This document shows positions 43,801-55,978 of a stretch of DNA of 64,000 nucleotides, one piece after another; the first letter of the stretch is position 1; each line of letters begins with the position of its first letter. The notes beneath the pieces were generated by a model, which had not been told where the DNA came from, did no database searches, and saw only the letters and a list, made by a program, of their open reading frames with translations. The DNA is from Arenicola marina (Eukaryota > Annelida > Polychaeta > Arenicolidae). The translations under genes were made by a program, and so were the position numbers. Where the stretch lies: the NCBI GenBank assembly GCA_964019135.1, contig OZ025248.1, positions 49,159,670-49,223,669 of the forward strand. Reading direction: 5' to 3'.

Positions 43801-46800
43801 AACCCTGTGTGACACCCGCGTCAATGGCGTGCCTAAGGAGCGGCAGTATATAACCCTGTGTGACACCCGCGTCAATGGCGTGCCTAAGGAGCGGCAGTAT
43901 ATAACCCTGTGTGACACCCGCGTCAATGGCGTGCCTAAGGAGCGGCAGTATATAACCCTGTGTGACACCCGCGTCAATGGCGTGCCTAAGGAGCGGCAGT
44001 ATATAACCCTGTGTGACACCCGCGTCAATGGCGTGCCTAAGGAGCGGCAGTATATAACCCTGTGTGACACCCGCGTCAATGGCGTGCCTAAGGAGCGGCA
44101 GTATATAACCCTGTGTGACACCCGCGTCAATGGCGTGCCTAAGGAGCGGCAGTATATAACCCTGTGTGACACCCGCGTCAATGGCGTGCCTAAGGAGCGG
44201 CAGTATATAACCCTGTGTGACACCCGCGTCAATGGCGTACCTAAGGAGCGGCAGTATATAACCCTGTGTGACACCCGCGTCAATGGCGTGCCTAAGGAGC
44301 GGCAGTATATAACCCTGTGTGACACCCGCGTCAATGGCGTGCCTAAGGAGCGGCAGTATATAACCCTGTGTGACACCCGCGTCAATGGCGTGCCTAAGGA
44401 GCGGCAGTATATAACCCTGTGTGACACCCGCGTCAATGGCGTGTCTAAGGAGCGGCAGTATATAACCCTGTGTGACACCCGCGTCAATGGCGTGCCTAAG
44501 GAGCGGCAGTAACCCTGTGTGACACCCGCGTCAATGGCGTGCCTAAGGAGCGGCAGTAACCCTGTGTGACACCCGCGTCAATGGCGTGCCTAAGGAGCGG
44601 CAGTATATAACCCTGTGTGACACCCGCGTCAATGGCGTGCCTAAGGAGCGGCAGTATATAACCCTGTGTGACACCCGCGTCAATGGCGTGCCTAAGGAGC
44701 GGCAGTATATAACCCTGTGTGACACCCGCGTCAATGGCGTGCCTAAGGAGCGGCAGTAACCCTGTGTGACACCCGCGTCAATGGCGTGCCTAAGGAGCGG
44801 CAGTATATAACCCTGTGTGACACCCGCGTCAATGGCGTGCCTAAGGAGCGGCAGTAACCCTGTGTGACACCCGCGTCAATGGCGTGCCTAAGGAGCGGCA
44901 GTATATAACCCTGTGTGACACCCGCGTCAATGGCGTGCCTAAGGAGCGGCAGTATATAACCCTGTGTGACACCCGCGTCAATGGCGTGCCTAAGGAGCGG
45001 CAGTATATAACCCTGTGTGACATCCGCGTCAATGGCGTGCCTAAGGAGCGGCAGTAACCCTGTGTGACACCCGCGTCAATGGCGTGCCTAAGGAGCGGCA
45101 GTATATAACCCTGTGTGACACCCGCGTCAATGGCGTGCCTAAGGAGCGGCAGTATATAACCCTGTGTGACACCCGCGTCAATGGCGTGCCTAAGGAGCGG
45201 CAGTATATAACCCTGTGTGACACCCGCGTCAATGGCGTGCCTAAGGAGCGGCAGTAACCCTGTGTGACACCCGCGTCAATGGCGTGCCTAAGGAGCGGCA
45301 GTAACCCTCTGTGACACCCGCGTCAATGGCGTGCCTAAGGAGCGGCAGTATATAACCCTGTGTGACACCCGCGTCAATGGCGTGCCTAAGGAGCGGCAGT
45401 AACCCTGTGTGACACCCGCGTCAATGGCGTGCCTAAGGAGCGGCAGTAACCCTGTGTGACACCCGCGTCAATGGCGTGCCTAAGGAGCGGCAGTATATAA
45501 CCCTGTGTGACACCCGCGTCAATGGCGTGCCTAAGGAGCGGCAGTATATAACCCTGTGTGACACCCGCGTCAATGGCGTGCCTAAGGAGCGGCAGTATAT
45601 AACCCTGTGTGACACCCGCGTCAATGGCGTGCCTAAGGAGCGGCAGTAACCCTGTGTGACACCCGCGTCAATGGCGTGCCTAAGGAGCGGCAGTAACCCT
45701 GTGTGACACCCGCGTCAATGGCGTGCCTAAGGAGCGGCAGTAACCCTGTGTGACACCCGCGTCAATGGCGTGCCTAAGGAGCGGCAGTATATAACCCTGT
45801 GTGACACCCGCGTCAATGGCGTGCCTAAGGAGCGGCAGTATATAACCCTGTGTGACACCCGCGTCAATGGCGTGCCTAAGGAGCGGCAGTATATAACCCT
45901 GTGTGACACCCGCGTCAATGGCGTGCCTAAGGAGCGGCAGTATATAACCCTGTGCGACACCCGCGTCAATGGCGTGCCTAAGGAGCGGCAGTATATAACC
46001 CTGTGCGACACCCGCGTCAATGGCGTGCCTAAGGAGCGGCAGTAACCCTGTGTGACACCCGCGTCAATGGCGTGCCTAAGGAGCGGCAGTAACCCTGTGT
46101 GACACCCGCGTCAATGGCGTGCCTAAGGAGCGGCAGTATATAACCCTGTGTGACACCCGCGTCAATGGCGTGCCTAAGGAGCGGCAGTATATAACCCTGT
46201 GTGACACCCGCGTCAATGGCGTGCCTAAGGAGCGGCAGTATATAACCCTGTGTGACACCCGCGTCAATGGCGTGCCTAAGGAGCGGCAGTATATAACCCT
46301 GTGTGACACCCGCGTCAATGGCGTGCCTAAGGAGCGGCAGTATATAACCCTGTGCGACACCCGCGTCAATGGCGTGCCTAAGGAGCGGCAGTATATAACC
46401 CTGTGTGACACCCGCGTCAATGGCGTGCCTAAGGAGCGGCAGTATATAACCCTGTGCGACACCCGCGTCAATGGCGTGCCTAAGGAGCGGCAGTATATAA
46501 CCCTGTGTGACACCCGCGTCAATGGCGTGCCTAAGGAGCGGCAGTATATAACCCTCTGTGACACCCGCGTCAATGGCGTGCCTAAGGAGCGGCAGTAACC
46601 CTGTGTGACACCCGCGTCAATGGCGTGCCTAAGGAGCGGCAGTAACCCTGTGTGACACCCGCGTCAATGGCGTGCCTAAGGAGCGGCAGTATATAACCCT
46701 GTGTGACACCCGCGTCAATGGCGTGCCTAAGGAGCGGCAGTATATAACCCTGTGTGACACCCGCGTCAATGGCGTGCCTAAGGAGCGGCAGTATATAACC

Positions 46801-47726
46801 CTGTGTGACACCCGCGTCAATGGCGTGCCTAAGGAGCGGCAGTATATAACCCTGTGTGACACCCGCGTCAATGGCGCGCCTAAGGAGCGGCAGTATATAA
46901 CCCTGTGTGACACCCGCGTCAATGGCGTGCCTAAGGAGCGGCAGTATATAACCCTGTGTGACACCCGCGTCAATGGCGTGCCTAAGGAGCGGCAGTATAT
47001 AACCCTGTGTGACACCCGCGTCAATGGCGTGCCTAAGGAGCGGCAGTAACCCTGTGTGACACCCGCGTCAATGGCGTGCCTAAGGAGCGGCAGTATATAA
47101 CCCTGTGTGACACCCGCGTCAATGGCGTGCCTAAGGAGCGGCAGTATATAACCCTGTGTGACACCCGCGTCAATGGCGTGCCTAAGGAGCGGCAGTATAT
47201 AACCCTGTGTGACACCCGCGTCAATGGCGTGCCTAAGGAGCGGCAGTATATAACCCTGTGTGACACCCGCGTCAATGGCGTGCCTAAGGAGCGGCAGTAT
47301 ATAACCCTGTGTGACACCCGCGTCAATGGCGTGCCTAAGGAGCGGCAGTATATAACCCTGTGTGACACCCGCGTCAATGGCGTGCCTAAGGAGCGGCAGT
47401 ATATAACCCTGTGTGACACCCGCGTCAATGGCGTGCCTAAGGAGCGGCAGTATATAACCCTGTGTGACACCCGCGTCAATGGCGTGCCTAAGGAGCGGCA
47501 GTAACCCTGTGTGACACCCGCGTCAATGGCGTGCCTAAGGAGCGGCAGTATATAACCCTGTGTGACACCCGCGTCAATGGCGTGCCTAAGGAGCGGCAGT
47601 AACCCTGTGTGACATCCGCGTCAATGGCGTGCCTAAGGAGCGGCAGTATATAACCCTGTGTGACACCCGCGTCAATGGCGTGCCTAAGGAGCGGCAGTAT
47701 ATAACCCTGTGTGACACCCGCGTCAA
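40864..47726. repeat. 6.9-kb minisatellite of 51/47-bp units upstream of Slo1
   Basis: About 137 units of GTGCCTAAGGAGCGGCAGTA then TATAACCCTGTGTGACACCC and GCGTCAATGGC. About 30 units lack TATA (CAGTAACCC) and are 47 bp. Divergence is very low: mostly single C/T changes (CACCC/CATCC, GTGCC/GTACC, TGTGAC/TGCGAC). The arrangement of three 51-bp units plus one 47-bp unit, 200 bp in all, recurs at least six times. Reading frames of 60-437 codons on both strands are artefacts of the 17-codon period and end at the 47-bp units. Confidence 0.97.
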
Positions 47727-48879
47727 AGGAACCAACGAGTTAATAAGGTCTGACAATAAATGCACGCAATTTCCAAAACAAAAGAAAATCTATGTGAAGA
47801 AAAAAATTCTGTGGTGACAGCTTTAAATCTGATTACTACGGTATACAGACGCATGATGCCAATGTGTGGGAGGGTTGGGGGCGCAGCGGGGTCATTCTAT
47901 GGGGACTTAAGCTATACCTGACGACACCGATTTGTTATTTGTTTTTGGCGACTCCCGAATCTGACTCCTACTGAAGCACGCGTTTTATCATAATTTAGTA
48001 TAAGAACACTAATATTTATGTTACCACAATCGCAACAGGCTCACGTTAGGCGTGCCCAATCCTCTTGCATAGGTTGAACAGATTGCAACTCTTACGCAAG
48101 GAATGATCAATGGTCCACAATTAATGTCATGCTTATCAAGTCGTGGCCTTATTAATGCAAGTGGTGAGGGTTGAGTTTCCCGGTTACCGTGGCGACAGAG
48201 GAGTACCACGCCATCTCCTCACCCTCTGCGCCGAGTTCGACCCCCGCTCTCCTCTAGTGGTAACATGGGCGGACAAGTTATTTATTAGGCAGGCCAATTA
48301 GTCGGGCTAGCAATCTCGACTGCCTGCGAAAACACTACGGGGTCCGGCATTCTTTATAGAGTACATGCTCGCTTCATCACAACCTCCATCAATTGGTGTA
48401 TCAGCGGCCATATATTCATCCGTCAGTCACCTGCAGTTATTGGATTACTTGTTCAAACATGTTTTGCACCAGTCTCCGCTTGTAACTAACTGTTGACGTT
48501 ATTGTGAAGCAATGTTATGTGTTGAGGATGAGCTGGATGCTAGGCCTTCATCAAATCGCGAATGGAAATGAAATGCCGATGTTATTACGCCATTTGAGGC
48601 AAATTACAATTAAAGGGTGATACCTTAATGGGCAATTAATTTGTTCATTACAAGAATTAACTTGGCACGAGTGGACCGTTTGTTTACTTATCGCTGTGCT
48701 TCTGGGAAAATTGTGGATGTGGGTGTTACTAGTTGTAAACGTAGAGACAATGCCTTTCTATAGATTGCTAGCACTAAAAACTGAGTGAATACCAGTTATG
48801 GCATTTCCATTTGCCGATCGGTTGTCGAGTATAACTTACGGCACAATTATTCAATAGTTTTGTATCCACCCTGCCCATA
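47727..48879. other. No recognised gene
   Basis: Unique-looking sequence after the large array; no coding exon recognised. Confidence 0.45.
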
Positions 48880-49150
48880 TTGGTGACCTTGGTGACCTCA
48901 GTGATCTTGGTGATGTTGGTGACCGGGGTTATCTGGGTGAACTTAGTGATCTTGGTGATGTTGGTGACCGGGGTTATCTGGGTGAACTTAGTGATCTTGG
49001 TGATGTTGGTGACCGGGGTTATCTGAGTGAACTTAGTGATCTCACATTATTCACCTTGGTGATGGGGTAGTAACCTTAGAAATCTTAGCGACCCTTGGTG
49101 ATCCTGGTGATCTTGGCGATCGGAGTGACCTGTGTGACCTAGGCGACCGT
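48880..49150. repeat. 45-bp tandem repeat on a 9-bp TTGGTGACC background
   Basis: Three 45-bp units (GTGATCTTGGTGATGTTGGT then GACCGGGGTTATCTGGGTGA and ACTTA) at 48915-49040, flanked by looser GGTGACCTTGGTGATC motifs. Confidence 0.88.
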
Positions 49151-49459
49151 GGTGCTATCGATAATCAGCTTGGAGACCTTGGAATTGGGTCAGAATATGT
49201 TAGACCATAGTACATGCGGTGGGCGTGCAGCTAGAGCCGAACTGCCGCCTAGCCCAGTGCGTGACAGCCTGCACCGTGAGGATATATGACGAAAAAATCT
49301 TTATCTCTTCTGAAAGAAGTCACCGGACCAGCCGAAAGGCAATTGCTCTTGTGGACATGGCCATTAGATGATGAATGGGCCATTAGTTCCTTTAATCTGC
49401 AGACTTACTGTCAGCGCCCGGCCCGGAAGGTCAAGGAAAGTCTCGGAAATGTCAGGGAA

Positions 49460-49568
49460 TGGCTAAGCCAGGCCAGGGCCAGAGCCAGGCCCAGAGCAAG
49501 GGCCAGAGCAAGGGCCAGAGCCAGGGCCAGGGCCAGAGAAAGGGCCAGGGCCAGGGCCAGGGCCTGCA
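49460..49568. repeat. (AGGGCC/AGAGCC) hexamer array
   Basis: GGCCAGGGCCAGAGCAAGGG-type repeats, period 6 and 12. Generates Arg-Ala and Gly-Gln frames that are not genes. Confidence 0.92.
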
Positions 49569-49699
49569 GGGTAAGGACGTGTGTTGCTGTAAACACGAGT
49601 CTCGCTACCCCAGTCGTAGACCCAGCCATCGACGTCACCAGAGCCAATCGCGTGACAGGGCTCGGTGACCTATAGGGTGCAAGGCTCCAAAGGACCAAA

Positions 49700-50327
49700 G
49701 ACCCCAATCAAGATGAATGCTGTACGACCCAGTTACCGGACTTAGTATAGACCTAGGCCAGCAGTAGACAATTGTATATAGGTGAGTGCATTTTATGATG
49801 CGAGCAGGATATCAAATATTACCTGTCGGTTATCACATTGCTCGCTGTGGTACTGTAACACAAGCAAGAGTCTGTTGCCTCGCGGGGAAGCATGCGGCGG
49901 ATAAGAGCCACGAGTCTGGATTACTGACGTTAGCTGGCAGCATTAGCTCAGGGTTAGAAGCAGGGTGAAGGGTGCAGGGTAGGGGCGTGGGGCGAAATTA
50001 CGGTGTCACCGCGCCACGCGATGGGGCAGGCCAGCCTTGAGCTACCGATTATAAGGCAGGATGAAAGAGACATCTACTTGCAAATAGAGTCAGTCGCTCA
50101 GCTACCAGACATAAATATGTACAGAGATGAATAAATGCAGTGCACAGAGTGAGTTAATTAAACGTTTAAATATCCGATGGATAAAAGCCATGAACTTAGT
50201 AACAAGTCCTTCCGGGACAAGACAAGACGTGCAAGACAGTAATACTAGACATCGCACCAAGGTGTATCTACCTTTAGCGTGGATTTATCAAGGAATGTTT
50301 TGGAATTGTGGATTAGGTTGGCCATGT
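49700..50327. other. No recognised gene
   Basis: No exon, repeat or RNA gene recognised. Confidence 0.45.
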
Positions 50328-50460
50328 CAGGGGCGGACCCAGGCTAGACGCCATTCTTCTTTAAAGAAGGCAAGTGAGGGGGGTCCATGCCTCAGATGGC
50401 CTAGATGTTGCATTGAAAAACGGCATTCTACCTCAAGACGGTGGGGGGGGGGGGTTGGGG
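50328..50460. mobile_element. Partial MITE with CAGGGGCGGACC end
   Basis: Left end CAGGGGCGGACCCAGGCTAG resembles that of 11129-11328. A G-run follows at 50442. The right end was not found. Confidence 0.45.
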
Positions 50461-50749
50461 TGGCGACGCTGTTCGGTGTCGTCCAGTTACTGGCCACATA
50501 TTTACATACCACAAGGGGCGCCATTCATGCAGACATCCTGTGGGATCAATAATTCCCCACTCATGTTCTCATTAGTTGACAGAATAGGACGTCCGTAAAT
50601 ACACAGTACATTCATGATCATAACATGTTAACCACAGGCTCAGCAAATGGCGAGGACGGTAGATTTTTACATATCATGAGGCTTTAACAAACCGTTCGCT
50701 TCTGATTACGCCTAAAATTAGGACACGGATCCACGAAGGAAATGCTTAA

Positions 50750-51390
50750 GAACAGAAATACATAAAAAGGTCAATGAACAAAAGGCCATTGAACACAAGG
50801 CCAAACAAAAAAAATGCCAGAGCAAAACGCTAATGAACAAGAGGCCAAAGAACAAGATGCCAAAGAACAAAATGCCAAAGAACAAAACGCTAAGGAACAA
50901 AAGTCCAAGGAACAAAATACTAATGCACAAAAGGCCAAGAAACAAAATACTAATGAACAAAAGGCCAAGGAACACAATACTAAAGAGAAGCAAAATTCAA
51001 AAAACTAAATGCTTAAGAACACAATGCCAAAGAACAAATAGTTAATAAACAAAAGGGCAAAGAACAAAAGGCCAAAGGATAAAATGCTAATAAGAACAAG
51101 ATGCCAAATAACAAAATGCCCAAAAGTGCAAGATGCCAAAGAACAAAACGCTAACGAACAAAAGGCCAAGGAACAAAATACTAAAAAGAAGACAAAGCCA
51201 AAAAACAGAATGCAAAAGAACAAAAATGAAATGAACAAAATTCCAAGGAACAAAAAGCCACACAGCAAAATGACAAATAATAAAATGCGTATGGACATAT
51301 TGGAAATAGATGTGCTGGCAAGTTAGAAACTGCAAACGTACACAGTGTCAAAGGATAAACGGTTAACGGATACACTGCCAATGGACAAAA
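50750..51390. repeat. Degenerate 15-bp A-rich tandem repeat
   Basis: Core AAAGAACAAAATGCC with GGCC and GCTA variants, about 40 units. The period of five codons leaves Lys/Asn/Gln-rich frames open on plus and Leu/Phe-rich ones on minus; I do not regard them as genes. Confidence 0.88.
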
Positions 51391-52276
51391 ATAATGCCAA
51401 GGGGCCAGCTCATACAACCTGCCACAAATGTCGACCCGATATAGATCACGGTAACTAAGGAGTGATAGATATATGTAGTTGGGCGATAGCGTAGGTCTAC
51501 CGACATACCTTAGTTGTTGCAAAGTGTCATCGAGAAACGCGAATCCAATATACATTGCACTTAGATAACGAACTATCGCTCATGTTGGTACAATTATCTA
51601 TCTATTAGCACCTAACACCTGCAAATATTCGAAACATGAAACCATTTGCGCCCCTCCCCCTCCATCCAGGTGACATGGTCATCATCATGACATCATGACA
51701 ATCATATATATTTTACCAGATTTTGTTTTAGTTGATATCTTGTCTCTTTTTCAAAGGCGGTGAGTGACAGGATTAAGATGGTGCTCTCTTCGTTCGCATC
51801 TCAACGTGTGTGCACCTTGAAGGCACGGGATGCATTCGGCAGCGAATGGGTGTTTAATCCAGTACCGTTCCCGATGTGACAAACAGCATAAATAGTAAAT
51901 ATACTTTGGGTTACTCGCAACATGTGGGTGGATGGACATCAACGATACCAGCTCGCTTTGATCATGTGCCTCCCATGATAGCGAAGCAATGCGCATGTTG
52001 TGGGGGTGGAAGTACCCCATATACATCGGGCGAGTTAACTAGTGATATCCCAACAGGGACCGACCCCGTATGATATATAAATCTTTAATTATAATTATAT
52101 GTCACTAGTTACCGGGTCCATGGATTGAAACGTTGCACAAAAAGAGGCAACTTCGCTGACGCGGCTAGAAATTTCTCCATCTATTTGGTGATCGTTCGCA
52201 ATGATTTTAATATCGCTTTTATTCATTTTATCAGTACGCATTTCAGTATGCCTTGCATATTTATAATTCACAACAT
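51391..52276. other. No recognised gene
   Basis: No feature recognised. A TATCACTAGTTA-type motif occurs twice (52041, 52099). Confidence 0.4.
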
Positions 52277-52278
52277 AG

Positions 52279-54463
52279 GGGAGACCGGGGCAAGTAGGCC
52301 CTCGGGGTACGTTAGCCCACATCGATTTTTTCGACTTTACACCCCTAAAGCACCAAGTTGTGTCATGTGATGCGGTCAAGTGATAAATGTTTTACGTCCC
52401 AGAATTTTTTCATCAAGATCGAGCTGCGCGACGAACAGTTTGGCGGGAAATGAACTTTTTCTGCCAGGTAAGTAAATAACAGTTCCGCCATGTGTTCTTC
52501 GCTTTTCAAGTATGTCCTGTAGAGTTAGAAAATGAATAATGTACCGAAAGTCATGTACTATATGCGCCTAATTTTAATTACAAATTGAAGACTCTAACTT
52601 CTAGTCCAATTCATATTTCTTGCATCCAAATATAGCAGACACGTTTGGGGCACATCCACCCGCTTGTGTCGGGGCAAGTTGGCCCACTGGGCGAACATGC
52701 CCCGGTCGCCTGGTCTAATGTACCCCATATGCATAACATGGAGCATCTATACAACGTTCACACAATGGAAAGGTGGCCCTAACATAAGACTGACAGCCCT
52801 ACCTGATGCAGACACTGCTTTATACATGACCCCAAAGATCTTCAACAATAAGTTACAGCCCTTGCTGCAAGACTCGTCCGCAACACAGACGTAATAATGA
52901 GGGATAGGGATTCTACATATAGTAATATGATGGGACAGCTTACTATTCAATTCAGATTTAAGATTCAATTACCAATTAATATTGATATTAGTATAAACAC
53001 CTTGTAAGTCAGTCATGAAGGCGAGTTATATAGTAGCCTATATATAGACATACCTAGTTTGATTTTGCAGGATGGTCCGGAATTATGTACCGAAAAGCAC
53101 ATAATAACACTATTTCTTAGTGGTGACGGTGTCGCAGCACACTACGCTGCAATTGTTCCTACTCCCTCCGTTTCAGAGCCTGCTACTATCATTTCAAAGC
53201 CTGATCTCATCGTCACCAAGCCTGCTAAATTGTCTTAAGGACCAACCGGATCTTCGCGAAGACCGTTTTGCGCAGCAGAGCGGAAATTAATTCTCGCCCA
53301 TTGAAGTTCAGCCTCATCCTAAGGCTCCGCACAGGAAGTTAACGACCAAGAGTAGAAAACAAAGACGAGCTGCAATCCTAACCGATACACCAGAAAAAGA
53401 AGCTATCGAAGCCGAAACACGCAACAGAAATAAAAGGCAAAGGAAACTTATCGGTGTTACAAAAGAAAAGACTAAATCAAAAACAGGTAAAGAACCCAAA
53501 GCAAAGAGAAGAAACAGAATGAAGCGAAGAAGAAGCCATTTGTCTAGTGATGATTCCTCTTGTCTTGTGTGTCTATCACCATGGTCAGAAAGAAGGAAAG
53601 GAGAGGTGTGGGTGCAATGCGCATCATGTAACGACTGGTCTCACAGAGAATGTACATGGATGGAGTCCCCTCTCTACGTATGCCACAACTGCAACTCTGA
53701 TCACGGTTCGATTTATACCAAGTAATTCCGAGTAACTTGTAGCGATCCAAGTGTTTTGTTAAAGCAATATGCTTACATGCGCCATCTTAGATTTTTTACA
53801 TTTTAGAATCAAGACTAAAGTATCTCAAAATCTATGATGCATATGTTTTTATATCGCTTTGAGTCTGTAAAACAAACATTTCAACATAAAACTGCGAGGT
53901 TTATTTTTATCGCGCGCGGACGTGATAGCGAGCCGCGGTCGACATCACACACAAAATAGCGAACTGCGAACAGGCGCGTAGGGATATAAAGCCGGCCACC
54001 AACTTCTGCTCCGTTGAACAAAGTGCTTCTCTCCGGATAGCCCGCAGGGTTTCAGGATTTAAACTCAAGACAGAGTGTACGTATTTGACATGGAGAAGAG
54101 GTTGGTCATACAAAAAAATACGGAATATATTGCTTTAAAGATTTCGTTGGTTGTGTCTAGATTGTTTAAGATAACGTTGTATTACTAATAACAAAAAGGG
54201 TGCAAGACGGACGAATTATTTGCGTTTTGTACCAAGGGCGTACTTGCCCCGCGGGTTGGGTCTACGTGCCCCGTCACAGGGCACATTAGCCCTTGTCGGG
54301 TGCCTCTGCTAAACTGCAAACTACAGGAAAAACAATTGACGGAAACAAACTAAACAGGGTCCAAAATACAGCTACATAATACAGCTTACATAATACATGC
54401 TTTAACCTTAGCGCATCTATGGGCCTTAATGTAAAAATGGAGCGAACGTGCCCCGGTCTCCCC
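52279..54463 (+). mobile_element. Degraded pogo-family DNA transposon, 2185 bp
   Basis: Terminal inverted repeats GGGGAGACCGGGGCAAGTAG (left) and GGGGAGACCGGGGCACGTTC (right, complement) are flanked by TA on both sides (52277-52278, 54464-54465). Subterminal GGGGCAAGTTGGCCC-like copies lie at 52670-52715 and 54235-54295. TA target sites and GGGGAGACC ends are typical of pogo/Tigger-like elements. The only recognisable coding part is the transposase C-terminus at 53291-53725; the DDE core is not visible as an open frame. Confidence 0.85.
53291..53725 (+). pseudogene. pogo-like transposase C-terminal fragment with PHD-like finger
   Basis: A 144-codon frame ending in TAA at 53725 with no proper start; a stop lies at 53288. 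It begins SPIEVQPHPKAP and contains AILTDTPEKEAIEAE, a linker typical of pogo-like transposases, then basic stretches. It closes with a C4HC3 zinc finger: C-x2-C-x15-C-x2-C-x4-H-x2-C-x9-C-x2-C, from CLVC to CHNC. This finger is common at the end of these transposases in invertebrates. An internal ATG at 53519 could give a 68-residue peptide, but nothing suggests it is used. Confidence 0.75.
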
Positions 54464-54465
54464 TA

Positions 54466-55864
54466 CTGAATACGGGTATGGATTATAATCACAATGCACG
54501 GCCTGCCAAGGTGGTGGGCGTGGGGGTGACATACCCATCACAATAGCAGTGCAGTGATGGGGTGGGTGCTTGGAGGTGACGTAATCATTGCTGAGGTTGT
54601 GGAGGTGGAGAGGTCAGTGTGGTGACCGTCCGGTAAGGTGGCTGAGTGGGTGGATGGTGATGGCCGTTAACCTGGCGTGTATGGTGGGAGGTGGCGCAGG
54701 GTGGGGTGGGTAGTAGGTACCGCGGTCTCGGTCGTGTGTTCGCATCTGCCACTTGCCGCTTTGTGCCCTAGCTTATCGATCCAGCCGGAAGCTGACTTTC
54801 CTTGTCAATGTTACCTGCAGACTGTGGGGAGATTGAACGACCCGAGGCTACAGCCCAGGCTCGCCAGGACCCGCCAGGGAACACACAAACAGGGGCCGCA
54901 CGCACCAGGGGGTAAAGTCACGTCCGCCGCCGGAACTGTCACGTGGTCTCTGCGTGCTGACCACGAGACGTGACCTCCACTTATGCGGAACATCAAAACA
55001 GGAACAATATTTTCTCTGAGAGTGACAGGTCATATTCTATCCGCAAGCTTGCCGTACCTAGAACGGCTTAAAGCAAAGGGAGAGCGCTGCTACATCTTTT
55101 CGGGTCTGAACTAGAGTTCTGTTCGACGTGGTTCACCTTGAGAACGCTGGCGGCGGCCTAGCCGCGACTCACCTCACCTGCCTCCTTGCCCTAGGCACCC
55201 CTGCCCCTACCCTTAGTGCAGTTTACTTCTCAGCCACTATCATGTGTAATCATCATTGCCATATTTATATATTTACTTTAATGACCAATTAAAACAAAAA
55301 ATTCCGGTTTCGCCGGCAATATGATTTCTTAACTTTACCAGATAAAGTTACGAGATCTTAGTAATATGAAATCCATTAAACATTATAAGGGCGTTGTGGC
55401 AATCGCATGTTATCATAGAGTGATACAACCTTTAGATATTCCAAAACTACATTACACATTAAATACGACGAGGCAATAATGAAAACGCGATTTTATTGCA
55501 TCTTCTTACTACGTTGTAATCCGGCAGATAGTCTTGTTCGTAACGACGACTATAGGCTATATGTGTATATGTATAGTTTGTATCAAGCGGCAAAGGGATT
55601 TATCAAAGAGGTTTCCTTTTTTAAGAACTTGCAAGGAGTTACAAAAAGAAAATTGCTTTTGGTGGCTGTGCAGGCTGCACTGAAGGATGGACGTTTTCCC
55701 ATTACATTCCCATCGTCCTGAACTATTCCCTCAGCGTCTGCATATGCCCTTAATATCCATTCATGTTCATACTTTCCTGTCAGCACGTTTCATATAATCA
55801 TGGTTTAGAAAATACTAAAAGTTAGCGTGTCGTATGATTATAATCTATCCCAATATGATCGGTA
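54466..55864. other. No recognised gene; G/T-rich start
   Basis: 54480-54720 is rich in GGTGG and GTGGGTG. An 80-codon plus frame at 55479-55721 has ordinary composition but no recognised domain. Confidence 0.4.
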
Positions 55865-55978
55865 CGTGGGTGGCGCGGTGGAGTGAGTTCTGATATGCCG
55901 GTTGCTAGGGACGTGCGGTGGGGTAGGTTGTGATATGACCGTTGCTAGGGAAGCACGGTGGGTGGCGGTTATATGATC
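55862..55978. repeat. Short tandem repeat, 2-3 units of about 45 bp
   Basis: Repeats of GTGATATGACCGTTGCTAGG then GA-GC-CGGTGGGTGG with divergence. Confidence 0.75.

Noticed and set aside
40864..47726. CRISPR-like array
   Set aside because: Units are directly contiguous, with no unique spacers, and the context is a eukaryotic gene. It is a minisatellite.
40868..47817. Many 60-437-codon frames on both strands
   Set aside because: A 17-codon period in a 51-bp repeat; all end at 47-bp units.
49286..49707. Arg/Ala-rich protein frames
   Set aside because: Created by the AGGGCC hexamer array.
55479..55721. 80-codon plus frame
   Set aside because: No recognised domain, no neighbours to support it.
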